Shown here piece after piece: positions 50,736-61,462 of a stretch of DNA of 64,000 bases. This DNA is from Halorubrum depositum (GTDB lineage Archaea; Halobacteriota; Halobacteria; Halobacteriales; Haloferacaceae): the NCBI RefSeq assembly GCF_007671725.1, contig NZ_VCNM01000003.1, positions 124,001 through 188,000 on the forward strand, given 5' to 3'. Below the pieces are notes generated by a model. The model saw only the letters and a list, made by a program, of their open reading frames with translations. It was not told where the DNA came from and made no database searches. The position numbers were made by a program, and so were the translations under genes. Numbering within the stretch: the stretch's first letter is position 1; every line of letters begins with the position of its first letter.

Positions 50736-51596
50736 ATGACCGCGATCCGGGTGCTGAGCTACAACGTCCGCTACGCCAACCGGGGCGACCACCACGACGC
50801 CTGGCACGACCGCCGCGACGCGGTCGCGCGGCTCGTCCGCTTCCACCGCCCGGACGTCGCCGCGTTTCAGGAGCCGCTGCCCGACCAGCGTCGGGACCTC
50901 CGCGAGCGACTCCCGAGCTACGAGTTCGTCGGACGGGGCCGGGGGACGGGCGGCGAGGGAGAGGGGTGTCCGATCGCGGTGCGAGCCGACCGCTGGGAGG
51001 TCGCCGACAGCGACACGTTCTGGCTCTCCGAGACCCCCGACCGGCAGTCGGTCGGCTGGGACGCCGCCCACCCGCGGATCGCGACGTGGGCGCGGGTCCG
51101 CGCCGTCGGCGGAACCACCGAACTGCTCGTCGTCAACACGCACTTCGACCACGTCAGCGCGGCCGCGCGGCGCGAGTCCGCGCGGCTCCTCCGCGAGCGG
51201 CTCCCGGACCTGGCCGCGGGGGACGCCGGCGCGGGAGAGCCCGGCGGATCGCCCCCGGTCGTCCTCGTCGGCGACCTCAACTGCACGCAGGGGTCGGACC
51301 CGCACCGGATCCTTCTCGGCGACGACCCGGAGGCGGACGCCGGGGCGTCCGGGACCGGAGGGGACGCTGTCGACGACCTGCTCGCGCTCCGCGACGCCGC
51401 CGCGGTCGCCGACCTCCGACACGGCCCGGAGACGAGTCTCACCGACTTCGCGCGGCTGATCGACGGCCGGCGGATCGACCACGCGCTCGTCTCGCCGGGG
51501 GTCGACGTCGCGGCGTTCGCCACGCTCGCCGACCGCGACGACCGCGGCCGGTACCCGTCCGACCACCTGCCGATCCTGACGCGACTGTCGCTGTAG
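50736..51596 (+). CDS. Endonuclease/exonuclease/phosphatase family protein
   Basis: A 286-aa EEP-fold metal-dependent phosphodiesterase. Motifs include VLSYNVRYANRGD (metal-binding Asn), DVAAFQEPLP (catalytic Glu), ELLVVNTHFDHVS, VVLVGDLNCTQGSDP (Asp, Asn) and the closing YPSDHLPILTRL (catalytic His). The substrate could be DNA, a phospholipid head group or a nucleotide. It follows repeat copy B and is monocistronic. Confidence 0.85.
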   Translation: MTAIRVLSYNVRYANRGDHHDAWHDRRDAVARLVRFHRPDVAAFQEPLPDQRRDLRERLPSYEFVGRGRGTGGEGEGCPIAVRADRWEVADSDTFWLSETPDRQSVGWDAAHPRIATWARVRAVGGTTELLVVNTHFDHVSAAARRESARLLRERLPDLAAGDAGAGEPGGSPPVVLVGDLNCTQGSDPHRILLGDDPEADAGASGTGGDAVDDLLALRDAAAVADLRHGPETSLTDFARLIDGRRIDHALVSPGVDVAAFATLADRDDRGRYPSDHLPILTRLSL

Positions 51597-51623
51597 GGCG
51601 CGGGGATCGGCCTCCGCGAGGGG

Positions 51624-52343
51624 CTACTCGTCGCCGTCGCCGTCTCCCTCGCCCATCTCGTCGGCGTACTTCTCCAGGGCCGCCTCGTAGCCGCGCTTCG
51701 CCGTCTCGTACGTCTCGCGGAGGTCGGCGACCGGCGTCTCGCTCGCGTCGACGCGGAGGTCGTCGTAGTACGGGTCGTCGGTCTCCTCCTCGGTGTTCCG
51801 CACGAGGAGCGCCGCGGACTGGACCGCCAGGTCCTCGCGCTTGTCGCCGCCGGCGGCGTGACCCGCCGCGAGCGCGTCGATCAGCCGCTCCGCGAGCGGG
51901 GCGTCGCCGTGGGCGTCGGACTCGTAGGCGGCCGCGGTGTCGTCGATCACCTCCTCACCCGTCAGGAGGTTGCCGGCGACGGTGTAGTTCTCGCCGACGA
52001 CGTGGCCGTACCAGTCGCGGCACTCGTCGCCGGAGAACGCGAACGTCCCGTCGGCGTCGACGCCGTGGAGCTGGCGCTGGGGCTTCCCGTCGTCGGCGTT
52101 CAACAGGGACTCCAAGGCGTCGTCGACCGCGAGCCCGTCGCCGAGGTACTCGATCCCCTTCCGCCCGAGCTCGACGTTGACGAGCGACTGCGTCGCCACC
52201 GCGCCGTCCGCCGACGCGAACGGGCACAGCGTGCCGACCCCCGGCAGCCGGGTGGTCACCGCCACGCCGTAGCGGATTTGGTCGTCGCCGTCGTCGTCGG
52301 TGTACCGCTCGCGGACGCAGATGCTGAACGTCACACCGGTCAT
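51624..52343 (-). CDS. DUF1028 family protein
   Basis: A 239-aa protein of the DUF1028 (Ntn-hydrolase-like) family. Recognised by TFSICVRERYTD, YGVAVTTRLPGVGTLCPFASADGAVATQSLVNVELGRKGI, QLHGVDADGTFAFSGDEC and VGENYTVAGNLLTGEEV. Family members are self-processing-like proteins of unknown function. Start ATG 52343. It is convergent with the EEP gene (27 nt apart). Confidence 0.82.
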   Translation of the reverse strand: MTGVTFSICVRERYTDDDGDDQIRYGVAVTTRLPGVGTLCPFASADGAVATQSLVNVELGRKGIEYLGDGLAVDDALESLLNADDGKPQRQLHGVDADGTFAFSGDECRDWYGHVVGENYTVAGNLLTGEEVIDDTAAAYESDAHGDAPLAERLIDALAAGHAAGGDKREDLAVQSAALLVRNTEEETDDPYYDDLRVDASETPVADLRETYETAKRGYEAALEKYADEMGEGDGDGDE

Positions 52344-52735
52344 GAGGCGGCGAGCGGCAAAAGACCCCGCACCGGGGGCGACGTTTCCGGTTCCCGACCG
52401 GGCCGGGAGGGACCCCCGGACGGCCGGATTCGGTCCCGAGCGCGCACACCCCCGTTTTATGACCGCTACACGCTGATTCCGGGGGTTAAGTGGATCGAAA
52501 TCGCAAGCCGCGGGCGGATCCGTGAACCAGTGTCTCGTGTGAACGGCCGACACACTTATGAGTGAGAATCCCTCCCATACATATAGCCTCGGTTACGGGC
52601 GAAACGGCGACCCGCGGCGGGTCCCCTCGACGACAGTGGCGTTCGCGGCTCGATGAGCCGTCGTTCCGGCACGGAGAGCCGCGCGGCCGCGCGGCCCGGT
52701 CGTCGGCCCCTCGCCCGGCCGAGAGACGTGATACG
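52344..52735 (+). promoter_or_regulatory. Long leader/promoter region of the prkA operon
   Basis: A 392-nt gap without a coding gene. Two AT-rich boxes are visible, cacttatgag (about 52552) and atacatatag (52577-52586), both more than 140 nt upstream of the first prkA start. A 5' leader of 120-150 nt would be unusual here, as most neighbouring genes look leaderless. An ORF from 52562 extends prkA in frame but its translation is Arg/Ser low complexity, so ATG 52736 is preferred. Confidence 0.45.
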
Positions 52736-54811
52736 ATGACAGAACGACACACGCTCGAACGGCTCAGCGAGGAGTACCGGACGAACGTCCCGGACGACCT
52801 CCGGGAGCCCCGCCCGTTCGACTGGTACCTCGACGCGCTGTACGAGGAGCCGCGCATCGCGCGGAACGCCCACCAGCGGGTCGCCGACATGTTCGACCAC
52901 TACGGCACGCGGTACGACGAGGAACGCGGCGTGATGGAGTACTCGCTCGCCGCGGACGACCCCCTCCACGACGGGGAGAACGTCTTCTACGGCCGCGAGG
53001 TCCACGAGGCGATCCACGAGTTCGTCAACAAGGTGAAGTCCGGGGCCCGCGGGCTCGGGCCCGAAAAGCGGATCAAGCTTCTGTTGGGCCCCGTCGGCTC
53101 CGGGAAGTCGCACTTCGACTGGCTCACCCGCCGGTACTTCGAGGCGTACACGCGCGAGGAGGCCGGTCGGATGTACACCTTCCGCTGGGTCGACCTCTGC
53201 TCGGTGATCGACGACCAGGACCCGGGCGACGACGCGGTGCGCTCGCCGATGAACCAGGACCCGCTCGTGCTCCTCCCGCGCCCGCAACGCCAGGCGGTGA
53301 TCGACGAGATCAACGAGCGGCTCGACGCCCCCTACACCCTCCGGAACGACCAGCATCCGGACCCGGCCTCGGAGTTCTACCTGAACGAGCTGCTCGCGCA
53401 CTACGACGACGACTTGGAGCGCGTGCTCGACGAGCACGTCGAGATCGTCCGGCTCGTCGCCGACGAGAACCGCCGGGAGTGCATCGAGACGTTCGAGCCG
53501 AAAGACAAGAAGAACCAGGACGAGACGGAGCTCACCGGCGACGTCAACTACGCGAAGCTGGCCGTCTACGGCGAGTCCGACCCGCGCGCGTTCGACTACG
53601 CCGGCGCGTTCTGTAACGCGAACCGCGGGCTCTTCTCCGGCGAGGAGCTGCTAAAGCTGCAGCGGGAGTTCCTCTACGACTTCCTGCACGCCTCCCAGGA
53701 GTCGACGATCAAGCCGAAGAACAACCCCCGGATCGACATCGATCAGGTGATCGTCGGCCGGACGAACATGCCGGAGTACCGCGAGAAGACGGGCGACGAG
53801 AAGATGGAGGCGTTCAACGACCGCACGAAGCGGATCGACTACCCCTACGTGCTGGAGTACGACAGCGAGGCGAAGATCTACGAGAAGATGCTCGACAACG
53901 CGGACGTGCCGAACGTCCACGTCGAGCCGCACGCCCTGGAGATGGCCGGGCTCTTCGGCGTGCTCACCCGGTTAGAGGAGCCGACGGACGAGACGGTGAG
54001 CCTCCTCGACAAGGCGAAGGTGTACAACGGCGAGCTGGAGGACGAGGAGATCGACCGGCGGAAGCTCCGCGAGGACGCCAGCGAGGCGGCCGACGTGAGC
54101 GAGGGGATGGACGGCGTCTCCGCCCGGTTCATCGGCGACGAGATCGCCGAGGCGATCATGGACGCCACCCACCGCGAGCGCGGCTACCTCTCGCCTTTGT
54201 CCGTCTTCGACCACTTCGAGGCGAACCTCGGCGGGCACGGCTCCATCGCGGCCGACGACCTCGACCGCTACGAGCGCCTCCTCGAGACCGTCCGCGAGGA
54301 GTACCGCGAGCGCGCCATCGAGGACGTCCGACACGCGTTAGCGTACGACGTCGACGAGCTCCGCCGGCAGGGCGAGAAGTACATGGACCACGTGATGGCG
54401 TACATCGACGACGACACCGTCGACGACGAGCTCACCGGGCGCGAGACGGAGCCCGACGAGACGTTCATGCGGGCGGTCGAAGAGCAGCTCGACGTCCCCT
54501 CCGACCGGAAGGACGACTTCCGGCAGGAGGTGTCGAACTGGGTGTCGCGGCGCGCCCGCGAGGGGCGCGGCTTCGACCCGCAGGAGAACGACCGCCTCCG
54601 GCGCGCCTTAGAGCGCAAGCTGTGGGAGGACAAGAAGCACAACATCAACTTCTCCGCGCTGGTCTCCGCGACCGACCTCGACGACGAGGAGCGCAGCGCC
54701 TGGGTCGACGCCTTAGTCGACCGGGGCTACTCCGAGGACGGCGCGGCGGAGGTGTTAGAGTACGCGGGCGCCGCCGTCGCCCGCTCGGAGATCGAGGACG
54801 GCGGGGGCTGA
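52736..54811 (+). CDS. prkA: PrkA-type AAA+ serine protein kinase (first of two)
   Basis: A 691-aa PrkA protein with an AAA+ N-terminal domain and a C-terminal PrkA domain. Walker A GPVGSGKS is at about 115-122; the family blocks FCNANRGLFSGEELLKLQREFLYDFLHASQESTIKPKNNPRIDIDQVIVGRTN and VFDHFEANLGGHGSIAADDLDRYE follow. The TMTERHTLERLSEEYRTN start is chosen at 52736. Bacterial PrkA/YeaG phosphorylates proteins and acts in stress, sporulation and nitrogen starvation responses. It is coupled to the second prkA (TGA-G-ATG). Confidence 0.88.
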   Translation: MTERHTLERLSEEYRTNVPDDLREPRPFDWYLDALYEEPRIARNAHQRVADMFDHYGTRYDEERGVMEYSLAADDPLHDGENVFYGREVHEAIHEFVNKVKSGARGLGPEKRIKLLLGPVGSGKSHFDWLTRRYFEAYTREEAGRMYTFRWVDLCSVIDDQDPGDDAVRSPMNQDPLVLLPRPQRQAVIDEINERLDAPYTLRNDQHPDPASEFYLNELLAHYDDDLERVLDEHVEIVRLVADENRRECIETFEPKDKKNQDETELTGDVNYAKLAVYGESDPRAFDYAGAFCNANRGLFSGEELLKLQREFLYDFLHASQESTIKPKNNPRIDIDQVIVGRTNMPEYREKTGDEKMEAFNDRTKRIDYPYVLEYDSEAKIYEKMLDNADVPNVHVEPHALEMAGLFGVLTRLEEPTDETVSLLDKAKVYNGELEDEEIDRRKLREDASEAADVSEGMDGVSARFIGDEIAEAIMDATHRERGYLSPLSVFDHFEANLGGHGSIAADDLDRYERLLETVREEYRERAIEDVRHALAYDVDELRRQGEKYMDHVMAYIDDDTVDDELTGRETEPDETFMRAVEEQLDVPSDRKDDFRQEVSNWVSRRAREGRGFDPQENDRLRRALERKLWEDKKHNINFSALVSATDLDDEERSAWVDALVDRGYSEDGAAEVLEYAGAAVARSEIEDGGG

Positions 54812-54812
54812 G

Positions 54813-57281
54813 ATGAGCGAGCGCGACCGATCCGACGGCGAGGCGTTCGTCCGGGCGGCCGACGAGGCCCTGCGGGGCGCGTACGACCCGCCGATGAGCC
54901 TCGACGAGTACGTCGACCGCGTGTTAGCGAACCCCGTCGCCGCCGCCTCCGGGGCGCGCTACGTCCTCGCGGCGATCGAGTCGGAGGGCACCCGTGAGGT
55001 CCGCGAGCGCGGCGAGCGGCTGGAGCGCTACCGCTTCTTCGACGACCCGTTCAACGACGGCGAGCACGCCGTCCTCGGCAACACCGCCGCGCTCAACGCG
55101 TTCGTCGACGACCTCCGGGCCGCCGCGGCGGGCCGGGGGAACGACGAGAGCATCGTCTGGATCGACGGCCCCACCGCGACCGGGAAGTCGGAGTTCAAGC
55201 GGTGCCTCGTGAACGGGCTCCGCGAGTTCTCGAAGACCGAGGCCGGGCGCCGCTACACCGTCGAGTGGAACGTCACCGGCGCCGGCGGCGGGATCGGCGG
55301 AGGCGGGGCGGGCGCCGCGTCGCTCTCGTACGGCGACGGCGGCGACGCCGCCGCGTGGTACCGCAGCCCGGTCCAGGCGCATCCCCTCTCCGTGTTCCCC
55401 GAGGACGTCCGGGAGTCGATCGCTGACGCCGTCGACGAGGACGCCTACCCGATCGCGGCCGACGTCGACCTCGACCCGTTCAGCCGCGAGGCGTACGACC
55501 ACCTGGAGTCGGCGTACCGCGACGAGGGGCGCCGGGACCTGTTCTCGGCGATCACCGACCGCGACCACCTGCGCGTGACGAGCTACGTCATCGACGTCGG
55601 CGAGGGGATCGGCGTGCTCCACGCCGAGGACGACGGCACGCCGAAGGAGCGCCTCGTCGGCTCGTGGATGGGCGGGATGCTCCGCGAGCTCGACTCGCGC
55701 GGGCGGAAGAACCCGCAGGCGTTCAGCTACGACGGCGTGCTCTCGCAGGGGAACGGCGTCGCCACCGTCGTCGAGGACGCCAGCCAGCACGCCGACCTGC
55801 TCCGGCGGCTGCTCAACGTCCCCGACGAGCGCCGCGTGAAGCTCGACAAGGGGATCGGGATGGATCTGGACACCCAGCTGATCGTCATCTCGAACCCCGA
55901 CCTCGACGCCGAGCTCGACCGCCACGCCGACCGCGAGGGCGCCGACCCGCTGAAGGCGCTGAAGCGTCGGCTCACCCGCCACGAGTTCCGCTACCTGACG
56001 AACCGCCGGCTGGAGGCGGAGCTCCTGCGCCGCGAGGTCGGCGGGGTGCGCGGAGTGCCGACCGTCGACGGGGTCGACGAGACGGAGGGCGAGCCGGGGG
56101 GCGGGACGGACGAGCGCGGGGAGGGACCCGCGCGCGACCCCGACGACCCCGAACGCGATCCGGCGGACGAGCCCGGCGCCGCGGCCCTGACGATCGACGT
56201 CCGCGACGACGACGGGACGGTCACCGAGCGCGAGCTCGCGCCCCACGCGGTCGGGGCGGCGGCGCTGTACGCCGTCGTCACCCGGCTCGACGCGGAGGAC
56301 CTCCCGGCCGACCTCGGGCTGATCGAGAAGGCGGAGCTGTACGAGACTGGGGAGATTCGACGCGAGGCGGCCGACGGCGACGACGAGCGGCTGACGATCG
56401 ACGACGTCGACGTCGGCGACGGCGACGGGCGCAACGGGATCCCGGTGACGTACACCCGCGACGTCGTCGCCGACCTGCTGGGGGCGGACGCCGACCGGAG
56501 CCATCCCGAGCTGCCGGTCGAGCGCGTCGTCACGCCGACCGACGTGCTCGACGCGATGGCCGAGGGGCTCTCGGCGGCGCCGCTGTTCTCCCGGTCGGAG
56601 GTCGCGGAGTTCGAGAGCCGGAAGGCCCCGGTCGCCGAGCGCGTCCGCGAGCGCCAGCGCGCCGACGTGATCGACGCCGCCCTCGCGGAGGCGACCGTCT
56701 CGGAGGAGACGGTCGCGGAGTACGTCGAGCACGTGTACGCCTGGGACGCCGACGAGCCGGTGGAGACGGAGCGCGGCCCCGAGGAGCCCGACGCCCTCGC
56801 GATGAAGGTGTTCGAGACGGAGACGCTCGGGCGGTTCGACGAGGACGACTACTACGGCACCGACCCGACGCGGGAGGTCGCCGAGTTCCGTCGCGAGCGC
56901 GTGATCCGGGCGCTCACCCGGTTCGCGTGGCGGAACCGCGGCGACGAGTTCAGCGTCGAGGACGTTGATCTCCGGGAGATCCCCGAGCTGCGCGAGGTGC
57001 TCGACGCGAACGACCTGGCCGACCTGAAGCGGCGCTTCCCCGAGCTCGACCCGGCCGAGTGGGCCGATCCGCCGGCCGACACAGAGACGGCGCGCGTGAA
57101 GGCGGCGACGGTCGACCGGCTCGTAGACCGCGGGTACAGCCCCGCGTCGGCCGAGTTGACCAGCCGCGCCGTGATGCGCGACGCCCGCGACGAGTGGGCC
57201 GACCTCGCCGCCGACGGCGGGGACGGCGCGAGGCGGCGGGGCGGCCGCGACGGGAACGGGGGTGACGTGGCGTGGGACTGA
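54813..57281 (+). CDS. prkA2: PrkA-type protein kinase (second, divergent)
   Basis: An 822-aa PrkA paralog, about 130 residues longer than the first. Walker A is GPTATGKS (about 117-124). A Gly-rich insertion [23 protein letters not shown] (about 153-175) and an acidic Gly/Asp/Glu-rich loop (about 415-460) are not in the first. The family block [28 protein letters not shown] and the C-terminal [27 protein letters not shown] are seen. Low sequence similarity between the two suggests distinct roles or a heteromer. Its end overlaps the next gene by 10 nt. Confidence 0.8.
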   Translation: MSERDRSDGEAFVRAADEALRGAYDPPMSLDEYVDRVLANPVAAASGARYVLAAIESEGTREVRERGERLERYRFFDDPFNDGEHAVLGNTAALNAFVDDLRAAAAGRGNDESIVWIDGPTATGKSEFKRCLVNGLREFSKTEAGRRYTVEWNVTGAGGGIGGGGAGAASLSYGDGGDAAAWYRSPVQAHPLSVFPEDVRESIADAVDEDAYPIAADVDLDPFSREAYDHLESAYRDEGRRDLFSAITDRDHLRVTSYVIDVGEGIGVLHAEDDGTPKERLVGSWMGGMLRELDSRGRKNPQAFSYDGVLSQGNGVATVVEDASQHADLLRRLLNVPDERRVKLDKGIGMDLDTQLIVISNPDLDAELDRHADREGADPLKALKRRLTRHEFRYLTNRRLEAELLRREVGGVRGVPTVDGVDETEGEPGGGTDERGEGPARDPDDPERDPADEPGAAALTIDVRDDDGTVTERELAPHAVGAAALYAVVTRLDAEDLPADLGLIEKAELYETGEIRREAADGDDERLTIDDVDVGDGDGRNGIPVTYTRDVVADLLGADADRSHPELPVERVVTPTDVLDAMAEGLSAAPLFSRSEVAEFESRKAPVAERVRERQRADVIDAALAEATVSEETVAEYVEHVYAWDADEPVETERGPEEPDALAMKVFETETLGRFDEDDYYGTDPTREVAEFRRERVIRALTRFAWRNRGDEFSVEDVDLREIPELREVLDANDLADLKRRFPELDPAEWADPPADTETARVKAATVDRLVDRGYSPASAELTSRAVMRDARDEWADLAADGGDGARRRGGRDGNGGDVAWD

Positions 57282-58651
57282 CCGACGACCGCGAGCGCTT
57301 CCGCGAGGTCGGCGAGCAGCGGCGCGAGGACCTCGCGGAGTTCATCAGCCACGGCGACCTCGGGCGCTCGGGCCCCGATCGGGTCAGGATTCCGGTGAAG
57401 ATCGTCGACCTCCCCGAGTTCGAGTACGACAAGCGAGAGGCCGGCGGCGTCGGACAGGCGCAGGGCGGACAGCCGCAGCCAGGCCAGCCGGTCGACCCCG
57501 AACCGGACGACGGCGACGAGGAGGGCGACCCCGGCGAGGAGGGCGGCGAGCACGAGTACTACGAGATGGACCCCGAGGAGTTCGCGCGCGAGCTCGACGA
57601 GGAGCTCGGGCTCGACCTCGAGCCGAAGGGGAAACGCGTCGTCGAGGAGGTTGAGGGCGACTTCACCGACACCGCGCGCGCCGGCCCGCGCGGGACCCTC
57701 GACGTCGACGAGTTCTTCAAGCGCGGCCTGAAGCGCTACCTCGCGACCGACTTCGACGAGGCGTACGTGCGCGAGGGGCTGTTCGTCGCCGGCGCCGACG
57801 TCGACGACGTCTTCGCGTGGGCGCGCGACGGGGGCGTCCCCGTCTCGCGGGCGTGGATCGCCGACGCCGCGGCGACCCTCGCCGAGGAGCGCGGCGAGCC
57901 CGTGACGGCGCTCGACCGCTGGGAGAGCTTCGACGCGCTCGACGACGAGGTCGACCGCGAGCCCGTGAGCCACCGGATCCGCCGGGAGGGGCTCGACAGC
58001 GTCCCCTTCCGCCGGGAGGACGAGCGGTTCCGCCACCCGGAGGTGATAGAGAAGCGCGAGCGCAACGTCGTCGTCGTCAACGTGCGCGACGCCTCCGGCT
58101 CGATGCGCGAGACGAAACGCGAGCTGGTCGAGCGGGTGTTCACCCCGATGGACTGGTACCTGACGGGGAAGTACGACGCCGCGGAGTTCCGGTACGTGGT
58201 CCACGACGCGGAGGCGTGGGAGGTCGACCGCGGGGAGTTCTTCGGGATCCAGTCCGGCGGCGGCACCCGGATCTCCAGCGCCTACGAGCTGGTCGCGGAG
58301 ATCTTAGCGGAGTACCCGTTCAGCGAGTGGAACCGCTACGTGTTCGCGGCCGGCGACTCGGAGAACTCCGGCAGCGACACGACCGACTCGGTGATCCCGC
58401 TGATGGAGTCGATCGACGCCAACCTCCACGCGTACGTGGAGACCCAGCCCGGCGGCGCCGCGCCGAACGCGCGCCACGCCGACGAGGTGGAGAACGCGCT
58501 CGGCGACGCCGACAACGTCGCGGTCGCGCGCGTCGCGGAGCCCGACGACGTCACCGACGCCATCTACGAGATCCTCAGCACCGAGTCGTCGGGGGACGGC
58601 GACGCCGCCGGCGGCGGGAGCCCGGACGGCCGAGGGGGTGGGCGCCGATGA
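57272..58651 (+). CDS. yeaH: YeaH/YhbH-type VWA protein
   Basis: A 459-aa DUF444 (YeaH/YhbH) protein. The VWA fold has [25 protein letters not shown] (DxSxS, about 271-275). Family features include the N-terminal [29 protein letters not shown], the [15 protein letters not shown] segment and [15 protein letters not shown] disordered Gln/Asp/Glu-rich stretch lies at about 65-110. It starts with GTG inside the end of the second prkA, and its TGA overlaps the ATG of spoVR, so all four genes are translationally linked. Confidence 0.87.
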   Translation: MGLTDDRERFREVGEQRREDLAEFISHGDLGRSGPDRVRIPVKIVDLPEFEYDKREAGGVGQAQGGQPQPGQPVDPEPDDGDEEGDPGEEGGEHEYYEMDPEEFARELDEELGLDLEPKGKRVVEEVEGDFTDTARAGPRGTLDVDEFFKRGLKRYLATDFDEAYVREGLFVAGADVDDVFAWARDGGVPVSRAWIADAAATLAEERGEPVTALDRWESFDALDDEVDREPVSHRIRREGLDSVPFRREDERFRHPEVIEKRERNVVVVNVRDASGSMRETKRELVERVFTPMDWYLTGKYDAAEFRYVVHDAEAWEVDRGEFFGIQSGGGTRISSAYELVAEILAEYPFSEWNRYVFAAGDSENSGSDTTDSVIPLMESIDANLHAYVETQPGGAAPNARHADEVENALGDADNVAVARVAEPDDVTDAIYEILSTESSGDGDAAGGGSPDGRGGGRR

Positions 58652-60729
58652 GGGACGAGCGCGTCGAGTCGAAGCGCGAGGCGGCGTCGCTCGACGAGCC
58701 CGCCGCGGAGGCCCGAGAGCTCGCGGAGCGGCTCGGGTTGGAGCCGTACCCGGTCCGGTACTGGGTCGTCAGCCACGACGAGATGAACGAGCTGATCGCC
58801 TACGGCGGCTTCCAGCGGCGCTACCCCCACTGGCGCTGGGGGATGAACTACGAGCGCCAGCGCAAGAAGGACCGCCACGGGCTCGGCAAGGCGTTCGAGA
58901 TCGTCAACAACGACGACCCGAGCCACGCGTTCCTCCAGGAGTCCAACTCGACGGCCGACCAGAAGGCCGTCATCACCCACGTCGAGGCGCACGCCGACTT
59001 CTTCGCGAACAACGGCTGGTTCGGGCTGTACGCCGACCGCGGCGAGGGCGGGCCGAACGCCGCGGCGCGGCTGGAGCGCAACGCCGACCGGATCGCCGCG
59101 ATCGCCGACCGGCCCGACGTCGACCGCGACGAGGTCGAGCGACTCATCGACGCCGTGAGCGCGTTAGAGGACACGATCGACCAGCACAATCCGGTCGACG
59201 CCGCCCGGTCGGTCGCGGAACCGGGGGTCACGGAGGACGTGAACGACCCCGACGACGACCCGCTCGCGGCGGTCGAAGAGCGGATCGCGGAGCTCGACCT
59301 CTCCGAGGAGGTGCGCCGCGACGTGTTCGACGACGAGTGGCTCGCGGAGCACGGCGAGGGCGTCGAGCCGGAGGAGCCGCGCCCGGACGTGCTCGCGTTC
59401 CTTCGCGACCACGGGAAGCGGTACGACTCCGAGAGCGGGAAGGCGGTCGACCGCGAGCCGTGGGAGACGACCGTCATCGACGCGATCCGCGAGGAGGCGT
59501 ACTACTTCGCGGGACAGAAGTCGACGAAGGTGATGAACGAGGGGTGGGCGACCTACTGGGAGTCCGTCATGATGGGCGGCGAGGGGTTCGCCGGCCCCGA
59601 CGAGTTCCTCACGTACGCCGACCACATGGCGCGGGTGCTCGGCTCGCCCGGGCTCAACCCCTACAAGCTCGGCTTCGAGCTGTGGACCCACGTGGAGCTG
59701 CGGGCCGCGCGCCGCGACGTCGTCGACCGGCTGCTCCGCGTCGAGGGCGTGACGCCGGAGAACTTCCACTCGCGGATCGACCTCGACGAGGTCGCCGAGG
59801 CGCTCGAACCCCATCCCGCGATCGCCGCCGCCGGCCCGGCGGCGCTCGACGAGCTGGCCGAGCTCGCCGCCGACGGCGACCCGCGGGTCGACGCCGAGGC
59901 GGTCGACCGGGCTATTTCGGCCCGGGACGAGGAGGGATCGGAGGCCGGTGACGGCGAGGTCGATCCCGGCGCCGGCCCGGACGTCGAGCGGTACCCGTGG
60001 AAGCTCCTCACCCGCGAGGGGCTCGCGGAGCGTCACTACGTCCTCTCGCGGCCGGAGCATCGAGGGGCGCTGCGCGACGTCTCGCGGGAGACGCTGACGG
60101 AGCGCGCCCGGTACATGTTCGAGGTCGACCGGTACGCGACCGTCGACGAGGCGCTCGCCGACGTCGACCGGACGGCCGGGTGGGACCGAATGCTGGAGAT
60201 TCGCGAGAGCCACAACGACGTGACGTTCATCGACGCGTTCCTCACGGACGAGTTCGTCCGCGAGGGGAACTACTTCACCTACGAGTACAGCCGGGCGGCC
60301 GGGGAGCACCGCGTCGCCAGCGTCGACGCCGACGACGTGCGCCGGAAGCTCCTGCTGCAGTTCACGAACTTCGGGAAGCCGACGGTCGTCGTGCTCGACG
60401 GCAACTTCCGGAACCGGGGCGAGCTCCTGCTCGGCCACCGGTTCAACGGCGTCGCGCTCGACGAGGAGTCGGCGAAGGAGACGTTAAAACGCGTCTTCGA
60501 ACTGTGGGGCCGCCCCGTGAACCTCGCGACGATCCGCGTCGAGTACTCCGACGAGGCGATACGCCGGGCGAAGCGCCGGGGCACCGAGCCGAAGGGCGAG
60601 GAGGTCGGCGTGCGCTTCCAGTACGACGGGGGTGAGGTGACCGAACACGACCTCGACCCGGAGGTCCGCGATCGGATCGAGGCCGACGAGGTCGATTACG
60701 ACACCAAGCCGGACGACTGGCTGGCGTGA
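58648..60729 (+). CDS. spoVR: SpoVR family protein
   Basis: A 693-aa SpoVR/YcgB protein. Family blocks: [95 protein letters not shown] and the C-terminal [29 protein letters not shown] with the [14 protein letters not shown] segment. The His/Glu-rich AHADFF and EGWATYWES motifs suggest metal binding. SpoVR acts in Bacillus spore cortex formation and in stress in non-spore-formers; here it must have a different role. It ends the four-gene operon, with an ATGA overlap. Confidence 0.92.
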   Translation: MRDERVESKREAASLDEPAAEARELAERLGLEPYPVRYWVVSHDEMNELIAYGGFQRRYPHWRWGMNYERQRKKDRHGLGKAFEIVNNDDPSHAFLQESNSTADQKAVITHVEAHADFFANNGWFGLYADRGEGGPNAAARLERNADRIAAIADRPDVDRDEVERLIDAVSALEDTIDQHNPVDAARSVAEPGVTEDVNDPDDDPLAAVEERIAELDLSEEVRRDVFDDEWLAEHGEGVEPEEPRPDVLAFLRDHGKRYDSESGKAVDREPWETTVIDAIREEAYYFAGQKSTKVMNEGWATYWESVMMGGEGFAGPDEFLTYADHMARVLGSPGLNPYKLGFELWTHVELRAARRDVVDRLLRVEGVTPENFHSRIDLDEVAEALEPHPAIAAAGPAALDELAELAADGDPRVDAEAVDRAISARDEEGSEAGDGEVDPGAGPDVERYPWKLLTREGLAERHYVLSRPEHRGALRDVSRETLTERARYMFEVDRYATVDEALADVDRTAGWDRMLEIRESHNDVTFIDAFLTDEFVREGNYFTYEYSRAAGEHRVASVDADDVRRKLLLQFTNFGKPTVVVLDGNFRNRGELLLGHRFNGVALDEESAKETLKRVFELWGRPVNLATIRVEYSDEAIRRAKRRGTEPKGEEVGVRFQYDGGEVTEHDLDPEVRDRIEADEVDYDTKPDDWLA

Positions 60730-60766
60730 GGCGCGGGCTCGCCGATCCCAAAACAGCGCGCCGGTC

Positions 60767-61462
60767 CTACGACAGCGACGCCACCAGCGCGGCGACGGCC
60801 TCCGTCTCCTCCTCGTTGATCCCGTGGCCCATCCCCTCGTAGATCCGCTCGTCGACGTCGGCGCCGAGCGCCTCCAACACCGCGGTCGTCTCGTGGACGC
60901 GCTCCTCCGGGATGTGCGGGTCGACGTCGCTGCAGCCGAGGAACGCCGGCGTCCCGCCGAGCGCGTCAGCGGCGTCGACGTCGACCGCGGCGGCGTGGGC
61001 GACGTAGTCGTCGACGTCGACCGACTCGCCGATCAGCCCGCCGCTCAGGACCGCGAGCCCGCCGTACCGAGTCGGATTCCGGGCGACGAACTCGCTCGCG
61101 AGACAGGCGCCCTGCGAGAACCCGGCGACGAGGACGCGATCGGTCGAGATCCCCGCCTCCGTCGCTGTCTCGACCGCGCGGTCGACGGCGCGGAGCCCGG
61201 AGCTCCGGCCCGGCTCGTTGTCCGCGACGGGCGCGAGGAAGGAGTTCGGGTACCAGGTGTTGGCGGCCGCCGGCGGGGCGAGGAGCGCAACGTCGCCGTC
61301 GACGGCGATCTCCTCGCCGAAGCCGACGATGCTGCGCGCGGTCGCGCCGCGACCGTGGACGAGGACGACCGCGGCGTCGGCCTCGTCGACCGGCGTCCCG
61401 GCCGTCACCAGCGCCTCGTCGGCGTGCGGGTCGTCGCCCGCGTGCGGGGTGCGCCCGCTCAT
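60767..61462 (-). CDS. Alpha/beta hydrolase (phospholipase/carboxylesterase family)
   Basis: A 231-aa esterase. The oxyanion segment VVLVHGRGATARSIV, nucleophile elbow VLVAGFSQGACLASEF (Ser about 127), acid LGCSDVDPHIPEERV and catalytic His in GMGHGINEEE are visible. It overlaps the VOC gene by 4 nt (ATGA), so the pair is one operon. The pairing resembles bacterial mhqD-mhqO type units for quinone detoxification, but that is inference. Confidence 0.83.
   Translation of the reverse strand: MSGRTPHAGDDPHADEALVTAGTPVDEADAAVVLVHGRGATARSIVGFGEEIAVDGDVALLAPPAAANTWYPNSFLAPVADNEPGRSSGLRAVDRAVETATEAGISTDRVLVAGFSQGACLASEFVARNPTRYGGLAVLSGGLIGESVDVDDYVAHAAAVDVDAADALGGTPAFLGCSDVDPHIPEERVHETTAVLEALGADVDERIYEGMGHGINEEETEAVAALVASLS

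Noticed and set aside
52562-52735. N-terminal extension of the first PrkA
   Set aside because: The added 58 residues are Arg/Ser low complexity with no PrkA similarity, and ATG 52736 starts the conserved sequence.
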